A DNA stretch of 64,000 nucleotides from Nocardioides humilatus. GTDB lineage: Bacteria > Actinomycetota > Actinomycetes > Propionibacteriales > Nocardioidaceae. Both the position numbers and the translations under genes were made by a program. Below the pieces are notes generated by a model. It was not told where the DNA came from. It made no database searches and saw only the letters and a program-made list of their open reading frames with translations. Position 1 is the stretch's first letter, and every line of letters starts with the position of its first letter. Below are positions 35,528 through 45,972 of this stretch, in pieces. The stretch spans positions 868,001-932,000 of the forward strand of contig NZ_VUJV01000001.1 in NCBI RefSeq assembly GCF_008373755.1, read 5' to 3'.

Positions 35528-36592
35528 ATGTCGGTCCCCCGTCGCCGCCTGATGTTCATCGGGACCGTCCTGCTCGTGATCGTCGCCGCCGGCGTCACCT
35601 GGTTCGTGGTCAACCGCGATGACGACGACGAGCCGGGGCGCCTCGGCCGCGCCATCGCCCTCGCACCCAAGGACACGCTGCGCTTCAGCTGGACCGACTG
35701 GGCCGGCATCCGCGAGGAGCTCGGCAGCGACGTCTCCGCAGCGTCGTCCGACGACGACGTCGCCGATTTCCTCAGCAAGGGTTTCGATGCCGACCTGACG
35801 TCGGCCTCAGCGCTCGGCGAATCGGCCCCGATCATGCAGGCGAGGTACGGCGTCTCCCCCGCCTCCGCCGACTGGGAGATGCTCGCCCAAGGTGAGCACG
35901 AGGCCCTCCTCCTCGTCGGGCTGCCGAAGTCGCTCGACCTCGACACGCTCGCCGACAACCTCGAGGAGCTCGGTTACCCCCGACCTGACGACGCCGACGG
36001 AGTCTGGATGGCCGGGCCCGACGTACTCGCCCGGATCGGGCAGGTGACCCAGGAACTGGCGTTCGTCGCCATCGACGCCGACCGCCACGTGCTGGCCGCG
36101 AGCGACGAGGCCGAGACCCTCGAGTCATGGCGCACGAGTCAGCGCGGCACCGATGACGAGGACGGCGTGAGCGCCGTGGTCGACCACGTCGAGGGAGCGT
36201 TGTCCGCCTCGGTCTACGACGGCGACTACGCCTGCGTGGCCCTGTCCATGACCGACGCCGACGACGCCGACCGGATCCGCGCCGCCGAGCTGATCGAGCA
36301 GGCGGGCGAGGTCAACCCGCTCCGCGGCTTCGCGATCGCGGCCCTCCCCGCGGGCGAGGTCCGGATCGCCATGGGCTTCGAGTCCGAGGACCAGGCGCGC
36401 ACCAACGCCGACAGTCGAGCCAAGCTCGCTTCCGGCCCTGCTCCGGGCCAGGGCGGCGCGTTCTCCGACCGCTACGAGCTCGGACCGGTCAAGGCCGACG
36501 GAGACGTCGTGACCATGGAGCTCGACCCCCTGCCGCAGTCCTACACGTTCTCCGACCTCGCCAACGGGCCGCTGATCTTCGCCACCTGCTGA
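35528..36592 (+). CDS. membrane-anchored exported protein of unknown function
   Basis: 354 residues. A basic start (MSVPRRRLMF) and one hydrophobic helix (about 9-28) anchor the protein; a DDDDEPG segment follows, then about 320 external residues rich in Asp, Glu and Ala. Repeating strand-helix units such as DWEMLAQGEHEALLLVGLP and GFAIAALPAGEVRIAMGFES are visible, with two late Cys residues. I do not recognise the family. ATG 35528 follows GAGAGGAG at a rather long spacing of about 12 bp. It is divergent from the NUDIX gene and ends at a hairpin shared with copA. Confidence 0.7.
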   Translation: MSVPRRRLMFIGTVLLVIVAAGVTWFVVNRDDDDEPGRLGRAIALAPKDTLRFSWTDWAGIREELGSDVSAASSDDDVADFLSKGFDADLTSASALGESAPIMQARYGVSPASADWEMLAQGEHEALLLVGLPKSLDLDTLADNLEELGYPRPDDADGVWMAGPDVLARIGQVTQELAFVAIDADRHVLAASDEAETLESWRTSQRGTDDEDGVSAVVDHVEGALSASVYDGDYACVALSMTDADDADRIRAAELIEQAGEVNPLRGFAIAALPAGEVRIAMGFESEDQARTNADSRAKLASGPAPGQGGAFSDRYELGPVKADGDVVTMELDPLPQSYTFSDLANGPLIFATC

Positions 36593-36620
36593 GAGCCCGC
36601 CCTCCGGGCTTCCCGCGGGC

Positions 36621-36622
<2 letters not shown>
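36593..36622. terminator. hairpin between convergent genes
   Basis: GAGCCCGC (36593-36600) pairs with GCGGGCTC (36615-36622). It begins right after the plus-strand stop and touches the copA stop, so it may serve both strands. No T tract. Confidence 0.45.
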
Positions 36623-38845
<2,223 letters not shown>

Positions 38846-38849
<4 letters not shown>

Positions 38850-39703
38850 GACCCGTCCACCGTCAGCGTGAAGTCAGCGGTGTGGACCTTCCCGCCATGC
38901 TTGAAGTCGAGGAACAGCCGGTAGGTGCCGGCGTCCGCGAGCTCGCTGTGGAAAGCGACCTCCGGGCCCGGAGCGCCGTCCTCGGGGTGCACGTGCAGGT
39001 AAGCCAGGTCGCCGGCGCGGATCACGACCAGGTGTCCATAGGCACCGAGGTAGGGCTCGAGGTCGGTGACGTCGCGGCCACCGCGGGTCACGCGGGCGGT
39101 CACCATCCCGTCAGTGGTCTCGAGACCGACCTGGTAGCCGGCGACCCGGGAGACCAGCCGGTCAGACCCCACGGCCGCCGGGGTGTAGTCGCCGCTCACG
39201 CTGACGTCACCCGTGAGCACCGTCTGCTCGCCGCCCGCCGGCACGAAGTCGGCGTAGATCCGCCAGGGCCCTGCGCTGAGCGCGACCGGCACGCTCCACT
39301 CCCCTGTCGTGGTGTCGCGGGTCGGGTGCACGTGGCGGAACTCAGCGAGGTCGGCACGCACGGCGATGAGGTGCAGCTCCTTCTCGTGCTGCACGTCGTA
39401 CGCCGTCAGCGGCTTGCCCGTTTCGCCGTAGATCGTGAACGCGACCCGTCGGCGCCCCGGCGCGAGCAGGGTGTCGGCGACGACCAGCTGGTAGGCGCCA
39501 GCAGGCGTCGGGGTCTCGTCGTGGTCGCCGTGACCGTCGTGCGCCCCGTGATCGTCGGCCGAAGCCTCGTCGTGCGAGACCCCGTGACCACCACCCTCGT
39601 CACTCCCCGAGATCGGGCCGAGCGCGCGGCCGATCCCGATCGCGGCGACCAGGACCAACGCGAGCGCCGCGAGGTAGGCGAGGACCCGTTGCCAGACCTT
39701 CAT
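38846..39703 (-). CDS. exported His-rich protein of the copper operon
   Basis: 285 residues. A single N-terminal helix (about 8-26) exports and anchors it. A His/Asp-rich stretch follows (about 38-62: [21 protein letters not shown] region) that could bind copper. Two beta-rich units then each carry a His-Val-His-Pro motif: [10 protein letters not shown] and [11 protein letters not shown]. No enzyme motif is seen. Position between copZ and copA under the CsoR operator supports a role in extracytoplasmic copper binding or handover. ATG 39703 begins 13 bp after the copZ stop. Confidence 0.75.
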
Positions 39704-39716
39704 CCGTGCTCCCCGC

Positions 39717-39923
39717 TCAGACCAGCGTGTAGCCGGCCTCGGCGACCGCGGCGTCGACCGCGGACCGCTCGAGGGGCGCGGCACTCGTGACGACGACGGC
39801 GCCGGTCTCGACGGTGACCTGCACGTCCTCGACGCCGGGGATCTCGCGGATCTCCTCCGACACCGATGCCGCGCAGTGGCCGCACGTCATGCCGGTGACC
39901 TGCCAGGTGCTCTGCTCACTCAT
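39717..39923 (-). CDS. copZ: copper chaperone (heavy-metal-associated domain)
   Basis: 68 residues, one HMA domain with the metal motif GMTCGHC (about 11-17) and the ferredoxin-like beta-alpha-beta pattern (VSEEIREIPGVEDVQVTVETGAVVV). CopZ proteins carry Cu(I) to CopA and to CsoR. Its ATG overlaps the csoR stop (ATGA at 39920-39923), so it is translated with the repressor. Confidence 0.93.
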   Translation of the reverse strand: MSEQSTWQVTGMTCGHCAASVSEEIREIPGVEDVQVTVETGAVVVTSAAPLERSAVDAAVAEAGYTLV

Positions 39924-40222
39924 TTCCGGACCAATCTGTTGATGGCGGCCATGGCCTCGGAGACCTTCTCCTTGGCCTCGGCGTCGCCGACGCGCGCGGC
40001 ATCGACGACACAGTGGTTCATGTGCTCCTCGAGGAGCTGGAGCGAGAACGACTGGAGCGCGCTCGTCACCGCCGACACCTGGGTCAGGATGTCGATGCAG
40101 TACTTCTCTTCCTCGACCATCCGCTGCAGGCCGCGCGCCTGCCCTTCGATGCGGCGGAGCCTCTTGAGGTGGTCGTCCTTGCGGCCGATGTAGCCGTGGT
40201 GGTGCTCGGTTTCGTCTTCCAC
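39920..40222 (-). CDS. csoR: copper-sensing repressor CsoR
   Basis: 100 residues, all-helical. The Cu(I) ligand set is kept: Cys in EKYCIDILTQ, and His and Cys in EEHMNHCVVD. The RRIEGQARGLQRMV helix is diagnostic of the CsoR/RcnR family. An ATG at 40234 in the same frame falls inside the operator and -10 region, whereas GTG 40222 lies 7 bp after the -10 hexamer, so a leaderless start at 40222 is preferred; the alternative adds four residues. Copper releases CsoR and opens the cop operon. Confidence 0.9.
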   Translation of the reverse strand: MEDETEHHHGYIGRKDDHLKRLRRIEGQARGLQRMVEEEKYCIDILTQVSAVTSALQSFSLQLLEEHMNHCVVDAARVGDAEAKEKVSEAMAAINRLVRK

Positions 40223-40229
40223 ACCAGAA

Positions 40230-40257
40230 ACCATACCCCCCTAGGGTATGAAATCAA
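40230..40257 (-). promoter_or_regulatory. cop operon promoter with embedded CsoR operator
   Basis: On the minus strand TTGATT (-35, 40257-40252) and TATGGT (-10, 40235-40230) are 16 bp apart. Between and across them lies CATACCC...GGGTATG (40232-40250), the G/C-tract pseudopalindrome with TA ends recognised by CsoR. Binding would block RNA polymerase directly. Confidence 0.8.
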
Positions 40258-40270
40258 GAGCGCGGACAGA

Positions 40271-40423
40271 TCAGTCGTCCGACAGCACACCAAGGATGCG
40301 GTCGATCTCCTCCACCGGGAGCGGGCCGTCAGAGGCGGTCGCGGCAATGATGAGGTTGGTCGTGAGCTCGACCTCGCTGAGCAGGTCAGAGTCCTCGAGC
40401 GCCACGTCGAACGGGTCCGCCAC
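40271..40423 (-). CDS. 50-residue acidic protein of unknown function
   Basis: A short frame from GTG 40423 to TGA 40271 encodes 50 residues, with GGGAGG 11 bp upstream. The product is acidic and helical: DSDLLSEVELTTNLIIAA, then SDGPLPVEEIDRILGVL. The pattern (acidic start, ELTTNLI helix, PLPxEEIDxILG helix) resembles short conserved actinobacterial proteins I have no name for. The frame has strong third-position GC preference. It lies between a cold-shock gene and csoR, all on the minus strand, but is separated from the former by a terminator. Confidence 0.65.
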   Translation of the reverse strand: MADPFDVALEDSDLLSEVELTTNLIIAATASDGPLPVEEIDRILGVLSDD

Positions 40424-40501
40424 GTCTGATCACGCCTCCCGAGGTTGCTCTTCCGGTTCCATCGTGCCCAATGCCTGGGTGCCCAAACCACGAAAGCCCA
40501 G

Positions 40502-40544
40502 AAAAATTTCACGAGGCCCTGCCGGTCGCCCGGCAGGGCCTCGT
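40502..40544 (-). terminator. rho-independent terminator of the second cold-shock gene
   Basis: A perfect 15-bp stem, ACGAGGCCCTGCCGG (40511-40525) with CCGGCAGGGCCTCGT (40530-40544), has a 4-nt loop. On the minus strand it is followed by AAATTTTT (40509-40502). Confidence 0.88.
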
Positions 40545-40603
40545 ATGAAGACTGTTGTCTCCCGAGATCTCCGAGGACTCAGCCCCGGACGAACCCCTTG
40601 TCG

Positions 40604-40807
40604 TCAGAGAGGACGAACGTTCTCCGCCTGCGGACCCTTCGGACCCTGCGTCACGTCGAACTCGACCTTCTGGTTGTCCTCAAGGGACTTGTAGCCGTTG
40701 GACTGGATCGCCGAGTAGTGGACGAAGACGTCGTCGCCGCCACCCTCCTGCTCGATGAATCCGAAGCCCTTCTCGGCGCTGAACCACTTCACGGTGCCCT
40801 GAGCCAT
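40604..40807 (-). CDS. cold-shock protein (CspA family), second copy
   Basis: 67 residues with RNP1 (KGFGFI) and RNP2 (VFVHY). It is a close paralogue of the protein at 9227-9430, differing mainly at the Asn/Ser, Asp/Glu and C-terminal positions. ATG 40807 is set by MAQGTVKWF and by GAGGAG about 10 bp upstream; the longer frame is rejected. A GCCGCC/GGCGGC hairpin (40840-40857 region) lies in the leader and a strong terminator follows. Role: RNA chaperone in the cytoplasm. Confidence 0.95.
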   Translation of the reverse strand: MAQGTVKWFSAEKGFGFIEQEGGGDDVFVHYSAIQSNGYKSLEDNQKVEFDVTQGPKGPQAENVRPL

Positions 40808-40965
40808 GTGCTCGTTACTCCTCTTGTCTCGACGGGAGCCGCCACCTCGGCGGCTCACGCGCGAGCGACATTACCAAGGGCATCCCCATTGCGGACTGAC
40901 AAGTGCACAGCGTCTTGGTGATCGGCATGAAGGTTCTGCTACGCCCGTGCGACAGGCCGAAGAAC

Positions 40966-43509
40966 TCAGCTGAGCCAGGCCGTGGCGATCGTGTCGAGGA
41001 GCGGATTCTTCGGTGTCGCCGACGGCACGAACTGCTGGTTGATCGTCCACATCACGACCCCGGCCAGGCCCTCTGCCTCGAGGTAGGCGAGCTTGGCCGC
41101 CACGGACTGCTCGTCCTCATAGCTGATGTAGGAGCAGCCGTTCTTGCTCCCCGAGAGGTACGGCGCCTTGGCAGTGCTGTCGTAGTGCCGGGTCATCGCC
41201 GGCTGGTAGACGGTGCGCACCGCGCGGAACTGCAGGTCGTAGTCGGACTTGATGATCGTCGACCCGCCGAGCGACTGGCTCGGAGCGGAGACCGGTCCTG
41301 AGTAGCACAGGCCGAAGGCGCCGATCCCGACCCCGAGCTTCGCGGCGGGGACTCCGCCGTCGAGGTAAGCCTCGACCGAGGTCTCGACCGAGGTCGGGGT
41401 GCTCGAGGTGCTCCCCATCAGCGCCGACGAGTGCCATGACTGCCAGCCCGAGTAGGCACCCGCCATCCCGTAGGTCTGCACACTGATGAAGTCGTAGACG
41501 CCGGCCACCTCTGCCATCCCGGAGAGGTCAGGGATGAAGTTGGTGTTGACCGAGTAGTGCGTGGAGGTCAGGACGGCCCCGGGCCACGCCTGGTGGATCT
41601 TCCGCCCGAGCTGCGCGATCAACGGGAGGTCCTCAGCCTCAGCCGGCTCCCAGTCGATGTCGATCCCGTCGTACCCCTGGTCACGCAACGCGACGATCGA
41701 CTGCACAAAGGCCGCGCGGTGGTCGAGCATCGAGGACCGGAAGGACGCCCTGGTGTCGGCACCACCGATCGAGGCCAGCGCCCGCTTGCCGTGCGCGTGG
41801 GCCGCGTTGATGAGTCTGCTGGCGAGGTCGGCGCCCTGCGCCGGGCTGCCCTGGAAAAGGGTCCCGTCCAGCGCTCCGGTGCCGGTCGGTAGGTAGAACG
41901 CCATCGCGACGTCGGTCAGGCCGGACCAGTCCACGGCGCTGGGCGGGTAGTCGGTGGACTCGTAGCCGGCGTAATAGCCGATGCTCCAGCGAGCAGCCGA
42001 GCCGCCTTCTGCCCCGGCCTCAGCGGCGGCGAGGGCGGCAGCCGCTGCCGCGGCGATCGCCGCGGTGTCCGCCTCCTGCTGCGCAGAGGGGGCCGTGGCC
42101 TTGACGGCCGCCTTCTTGGCGCTCGACTTGGCCGCCTTCTTGGCCGCCTTGAGGGTCGCCCGGGTCGCCTTCCGGCTGGCGGTGCCGGTCGCAGCGCCGT
42201 CCCGGGTGCGCGACTCCGTCGCGGTGTACGGCGCGCTCACGCCGCCCGGGCAGTTGTCGACCGTCGCAACACCCTCGGCCTCTGACTGGACCGAGGTCTC
42301 GACGCCCACCCGGGCTCGCACCGTCACGCCGGCGCTGGTCCGTTTGACGACGTTCGTCGACGACTCCGTGATCGACGCGGACTGGGTCCGGGACTGCACG
42401 GTCGCGGAGCTCTCGTGAACCGGCGCGCACGCTCCGCCAGGCACCCCGACGATCGCGTGGATGCTCCCGAGGCCGGAGGCGAGGAGGGTCTGGGCGCCCG
42501 TGGACGGGTTGATCTCGATGACCTGGCCGTCGTCGTCAGCCACGTAGAGCCGCCCGTTGGCGGCCACCGTCACCGCGAAGGGGCGGGTCAAGAGGCGCTG
42601 CCCTCCGGCGGCGGCGGAGCGGTCGTTGTCGGAGACCAGCGTCTGGCGTCCCGTCGCCGGGTCGACGCCGACGATCCGGGTGTCGTCGCCGTTGCAGGGG
42701 TTGCAGGACGCGTGACCGTTGATGTTGCGGTCGTCGACGACGTAGAGCATGCCGCTCGGCGCTCGGGTCAGCCCCCGCAGGTCGTAGAAGAGTGAGGCGC
42801 CTCCGGCGCCGTCCGACGTGGCGTTGTCGGACACGATCTCCAGCTGGCGACCGGTGGCGACATCGACCTCGATGATCGCGCCACGCGTGTCGTCGCCACC
42901 GTAGGAGGAGGCGACGAAGAGGTGCCCGGCGTCATCGAAGACCATGCCCTGCGCCCCGTTGTTCTGGATCAGGCCCCCCTCTGCCTCGGACAGCGCGTTG
43001 TCCTGGCAACGGACCTCGCTGCCGTCGGCGGAGTAGACCCAGATGACGCCGGTCGCAATGCCCACCGGGTCGCTGCCGGGGCAGGCCCCGATCGACTCGT
43101 CGCCGACGACGATCTCCGACGTGGTCGGGCTGACCGCCGCAGAGAGGACGAAGTATCCGGCCGGCCCCTGGGCGATCTGCGCCTTGGCGCCGTTGGGGCT
43201 CACCCGGGTCACCCGGCCGACGCTTCCCGCCTCGACGCGCGAGGCCACGACGAGCGCCCCGCTGGCTTCGCGCGCGATCGCGAACCCGCCGTCGGTCAGA
43301 CCGCCTGCTCCTGCGACCTGGTGGGTCGCGCCAGATGCAGTGCTGATCGCCGTCACCGTGCCGTCAAAGGCCGCCACGACCACGTCACCTGCCGCGGGAG
43401 GCGACGCGAGCGGGGCCGACGGAGCCGCATCAGCACTCGTCGCGGCTGACAGTCCCGAGACCAGCAGGGAAACGGCCACGGATCCAGCCAGGGCCAACGT
43501 GGGTTTCAT
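40966..43509 (-). CDS. secreted beta-propeller / GH18 chitinase fusion
   Basis: 847 residues. A signal peptide ends near Ala-Asp-Ala (about 28). Residues about 35-330 form repeated blades of an NHL/SMP-30-like propeller (for example LYVVDDRNINGH, LYVADDDGQVIEINPSTG). A Ser/Thr-rich part (340-440) and a Lys/Ala-rich linker (about 455-540) follow. The C-terminal GH18 domain (about 548-847) has the catalytic DGIDIDWE (614-621), SIGG-like SIGGAD and a final VVMWTINQQF strand. It should cleave chitin-like beta-1,4-GlcNAc polymers outside the cell. GAGG lies 6 bp before ATG 43509. The propeller fusion is unusual. Confidence 0.85.
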   Translation of the reverse strand: MKPTLALAGSVAVSLLVSGLSAATSADAAPSAPLASPPAAGDVVVAAFDGTVTAISTASGATHQVAGAGGLTDGGFAIAREASGALVVASRVEAGSVGRVTRVSPNGAKAQIAQGPAGYFVLSAAVSPTTSEIVVGDESIGACPGSDPVGIATGVIWVYSADGSEVRCQDNALSEAEGGLIQNNGAQGMVFDDAGHLFVASSYGGDDTRGAIIEVDVATGRQLEIVSDNATSDGAGGASLFYDLRGLTRAPSGMLYVVDDRNINGHASCNPCNGDDTRIVGVDPATGRQTLVSDNDRSAAAGGQRLLTRPFAVTVAANGRLYVADDDGQVIEINPSTGAQTLLASGLGSIHAIVGVPGGACAPVHESSATVQSRTQSASITESSTNVVKRTSAGVTVRARVGVETSVQSEAEGVATVDNCPGGVSAPYTATESRTRDGAATGTASRKATRATLKAAKKAAKSSAKKAAVKATAPSAQQEADTAAIAAAAAAALAAAEAGAEGGSAARWSIGYYAGYESTDYPPSAVDWSGLTDVAMAFYLPTGTGALDGTLFQGSPAQGADLASRLINAAHAHGKRALASIGGADTRASFRSSMLDHRAAFVQSIVALRDQGYDGIDIDWEPAEAEDLPLIAQLGRKIHQAWPGAVLTSTHYSVNTNFIPDLSGMAEVAGVYDFISVQTYGMAGAYSGWQSWHSSALMGSTSSTPTSVETSVEAYLDGGVPAAKLGVGIGAFGLCYSGPVSAPSQSLGGSTIIKSDYDLQFRAVRTVYQPAMTRHYDSTAKAPYLSGSKNGCSYISYEDEQSVAAKLAYLEAEGLAGVVMWTINQQFVPSATPKNPLLDTIATAWLS

Positions 43510-43644
43510 CGGGACCTCGTGTTGTCGACGGGAGCGGTAGAAGGCGCCCGAACGCCGAGGCAACTGACCGCTGCGTCGCAGCGCGACGGTCAAGGTCTTC
43601 GCAACGTAGCCGCCGGTCCCTGCCGACGACAATGCCGCCGATCG

Positions 43645-43658
43645 GTGACGGCCGTCAC
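43645..43658 (-). promoter_or_regulatory. perfect palindrome GTGA-N6-TCAC upstream of the chitinase gene
   Basis: GTGACGGCCGTCAC lies about 136 bp before the chitinase start. The GTGA-N6-TCAC layout fits Crp-family sites, which often control chitinase genes, but one site alone is weak evidence. Confidence 0.35.
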
Positions 43659-43723
43659 GGCTGGTGGACGGCACCGCATTGTGGCTGGCGGCACGCGCGC
43701 GACTATTGTTCGGATCTCTCCAG

Positions 43724-43796
43724 GGGCCCCTAGCTCAATTGGCAGAGCTGAGGACTTTTAATCCTTAGGTTGTGGGTTCGAGTCCCACGGGGCCTA
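43724..43796 (+). tRNA. tRNA-Lys (TTT)
   Basis: The cloverleaf can be drawn: acceptor GGGCCCC/GGGGCCT, D arm GCTC-GAGC, anticodon loop CTTTTAA with TTT, and T arm GTGGG-TTCGAGT-CCCAC. CCA is not encoded. TATTGT, about 15 bp upstream, may be the -10 element. Confidence 0.95.
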
Positions 43797-43805
43797 CCGC
43801 CGACC

Positions 43806-43811
43806 TACCCT
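43806..43811 (+). promoter_or_regulatory. candidate -10 element (TACCCT) of a leaderless transcript
   Basis: TACCCT lies exactly 6 bp before the ATG at 43818 and only 10 bp after the tRNA-Lys end. No ribosome site precedes the ATG. Confidence 0.45.
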
Positions 43812-43817
43812 CGCGGG

Positions 43818-44585
43818 ATGCGGATCCGGGTGGCACTTGTCGTCGCCGTACTCCTGGGCGCGCTCGGGTCGCCCGGGCCAGCGGCGGCCGACCCGCTGCC
43901 GCCCGACACCGATCTCGACTACCAGCTGGGCGGCGACAACGACGCCATCCCGGACACCGTCGGCATCGTCGTCCGCGACCGCACGTCACCGCCGATGCCC
44001 GGACGGTTCAACGTCTGTTACGTCAACGGCTTCCAGACCCAGCCCGACGAACGCCGCTTCTGGCGCCGCAACCACTGGGACCTCGTGCTCAAGCAGGCCG
44101 GGCGGCCCGTCGTGGACGAGGTCTGGGGCGAGTGGCTGCTCGACATCCGCACGCCGGACAAGCGACGCGCGCTCGCCCGGATCGTCGGCGGCTGGACCGA
44201 GGGCTGCGCGAGCGACGGCTACGACGCCGTCGAGTACGACAACCTCGACTCCTTCACCCGCAGCCACCGGCTGCTCACCCGCCGCAACGCGATCGCCTTT
44301 GCCCGGCTCCTCGTCGACCGCGCGCACGACGCCGGTCTCACTGCCGGCCAGAAGAACCTCGCCGACTGGGACGGCACTGCCGTCGGCTTCGACTTCGCCG
44401 TCTCCGAGGAGTGCGGGCGGTGGCGGGAGTGCCGCCTCTACGAGCAGTCGTACGGCGACCAGGTGCTCGCGATCGAGTACCGCCGGTCCGACTTCGACCG
44501 CACCTGTGCCAGCCACGGCGACCTGTGGCCGGTGGTGCTGCGCGACCTCGACCTCACGCCGCGCGGCGTGCACGAGTGGTGCTGA
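43818..44585 (+). CDS. secreted GH114-type glycoside hydrolase (endo-alpha-1,4-polygalactosaminidase-like)
   Basis: 255 residues. A signal peptide (about 1-25, ending in PGPAAAD) is followed by a TIM-barrel-like core with FNVCYVNGFQ, a DEVWGEWLLDIRTP strand, YDAVEYDNLDSFTR and GQKNLADWDG, the order seen in GH114 proteins. These degrade galactosamine-rich exopolysaccharide. Catalytic Asp/Glu would be in EYDNLD. It sits directly after tRNA-Lys and near a chitinase, so extracellular amino-sugar polymers are a shared theme. The start is supported by TACCCT 6 bp upstream. Confidence 0.75.
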   Translation: MRIRVALVVAVLLGALGSPGPAAADPLPPDTDLDYQLGGDNDAIPDTVGIVVRDRTSPPMPGRFNVCYVNGFQTQPDERRFWRRNHWDLVLKQAGRPVVDEVWGEWLLDIRTPDKRRALARIVGGWTEGCASDGYDAVEYDNLDSFTRSHRLLTRRNAIAFARLLVDRAHDAGLTAGQKNLADWDGTAVGFDFAVSEECGRWRECRLYEQSYGDQVLAIEYRRSDFDRTCASHGDLWPVVLRDLDLTPRGVHEWC

Positions 44586-44588
44586 GGA

Positions 44589-44987
44589 TCAGGCCCGGCA
44601 GTCGGCGCAGATCCCGAACAGCTCCAGGCTGTGGCTGACCTCGGCGAAGTCGTGCTCACGCGCCACTGCGTCGGCCCAGGACTCGACCGCCGGGCCGGTC
44701 ACCTCGACGGTGCGACCGCAGGAGCGGCACACGAGGTGATGGTGGTGGTGGGTGCTGCAGCGCCGGTAACCGGCCTCGCCGCTCGCTGCCTGGAGCACGT
44801 CGACCTCGCCGGCGTCGGCCATCGCCTGCAGCGTGCGGTAGACCGTGGCCAACCCGACCTTCTCGCCCGCGTGGCGGAGCGCGTCGTGGATGTCCTGGGC
44901 GCTCTGGAAGTCGGTCGCTCCCTCGAGAGCCTCGGAGATCGCGCGCCGCTGACGCGTCGGCCGCAGCGTGGTCGCCTGCTCGGGCAC
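44589..44987 (-). CDS. zur: zinc-responsive Fur-family repressor Zur
   Basis: 132 residues. An N-terminal winged helix (TTLRPTRQRRAISEALEG, GLATVYRTLQAMADAGEVDVL) is joined to a dimerisation/metal domain with YRRCSTHHHHHLVCRSCGRTVEVTGPAVESWA and a final CADC. The GPAVE(S/K)WA stretch and five-His cluster resemble actinobacterial Zur more than Fur or Nur. GTG 44987 has GGAGGAG right upstream; the longer frame is rejected. Zur represses zinc uptake and alternative ribosomal protein genes, none of which lie nearby. Confidence 0.85.
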   Translation of the reverse strand: MPEQATTLRPTRQRRAISEALEGATDFQSAQDIHDALRHAGEKVGLATVYRTLQAMADAGEVDVLQAASGEAGYRRCSTHHHHHLVCRSCGRTVEVTGPAVESWADAVAREHDFAEVSHSLELFGICADCRA

Positions 44988-45111
44988 GGTCTCCTCCTGG
45001 CTTGAGATCGGTCCCAATCTACCGGCTGGGTACACGGCCGAGCCCGGCAACATTGCCCGCGCGGACGCCAAGCGGCGTACATTTCTTCTCGGGAGGAAGG
45101 GAGGCCTCGTC

Positions 45112-45972
45112 ATGGGGGAGCTTGACGAGATCGATTTCGGCGCGGACACCGACAGCATCCGGCGATGGTTGGCCAAGCGGGCGACCTACGCCAACGAGCT
45201 CGGCGACCCCGACGGGGGTGCCCGGCACCGGGTGGACCCACCGAGCACGGTCGATCCGCTCAGTCTCGCGGTGCCCAACGCCCGCGACGCCGGGCAGGAC
45301 GTGCTGGAGGCGCTGATCGCACCGACGCCACCGATCGCGACCCGGTGGCCGACGCCGTACAAGAAGGCGGAGCCGGTCGTCGAGCCCGCGGGCGAGGAGC
45401 AGGTGAAGGCGGTCCACGCCAACCCGCCCCCGCGGACGGGCACCACGCCTGGCCATCGCTCGCCCTACGCCTCGACGCCCGAGCACGAGGAGGAGCTGAC
45501 CTCGAGTCGCTCCACCAACGCCGTCTTCAAGCCACGCAACTGGCCGCACCACATGACGACGGTCATCCTCGTGGCGGTGGCAGCGGCCACGGCCCTCACC
45601 GGCTACCAGGCCTACCTCGACCGCACCACGATGGCCTACGGCCTCGCGGCCCTGTGCGGCCTGCTGCTGATCATCGTGTGGGCGGTGCGCGCGACCACCT
45701 CGGTGACCGAGATGGCCGTGATCCGCGGGCAGCTGGAGATCATCCACAACGGGAAGTTCGAGATCGTCGACCTCGCCAGCCCCTACACACCGGTCCTGGT
45801 CGAGGGCAGGCCCGGGCACCGCGGGTGGAAGGTGCTCATCGAGCGCCACGACCAGCCGCTGCTCATCCTCGACAAGTCGATGGTGGACCCGCGGATCTTC
45901 ATGGCTGTCCTCGAGCGGCTCCGGCCCGACCTGCGCGAGCCGGCGGCCCCTACGGCCCAGCCGGCTCCGTGA
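45112..45972 (+). CDS. membrane protein with the shared C-terminal module (third paralogue)
   Basis: 286 residues. The first 140 are acidic and Pro-rich without recognised domains (starts MGELDEIDFGADTDSIRRWLAKR). Two membrane helices (about 146-163 and 172-195) lead into the beta-rich domain: VIRGQLEIIHNGKFEIVDL, then GHRGWKVLIERHDQPLLILDKSMVDPRIFMAVLERLRPDL. This aligns strongly with the end of the 1397-residue protein at 20005-24198 (GTRGWKIQILRR, SVDPRTFVEALRQWRPDL). AAGGGAGG lies 7 bp before ATG 45112. Divergent from zur. Function unknown. Confidence 0.85.
   Translation: MGELDEIDFGADTDSIRRWLAKRATYANELGDPDGGARHRVDPPSTVDPLSLAVPNARDAGQDVLEALIAPTPPIATRWPTPYKKAEPVVEPAGEEQVKAVHANPPPRTGTTPGHRSPYASTPEHEEELTSSRSTNAVFKPRNWPHHMTTVILVAVAAATALTGYQAYLDRTTMAYGLAALCGLLLIIVWAVRATTSVTEMAVIRGQLEIIHNGKFEIVDLASPYTPVLVEGRPGHRGWKVLIERHDQPLLILDKSMVDPRIFMAVLERLRPDLREPAAPTAQPAP

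Noticed and set aside
40013-40694. Two plus-strand frames of 138 and 148 residues over csoR and the cold-shock gene
   Set aside because: They cover conserved minus-strand genes and a terminator; no protein-like pattern.
43724-43796. tRNA-Lys as an integration site for a mobile element
   Set aside because: No integrase, repeated tRNA end or base-composition change is visible on either side.
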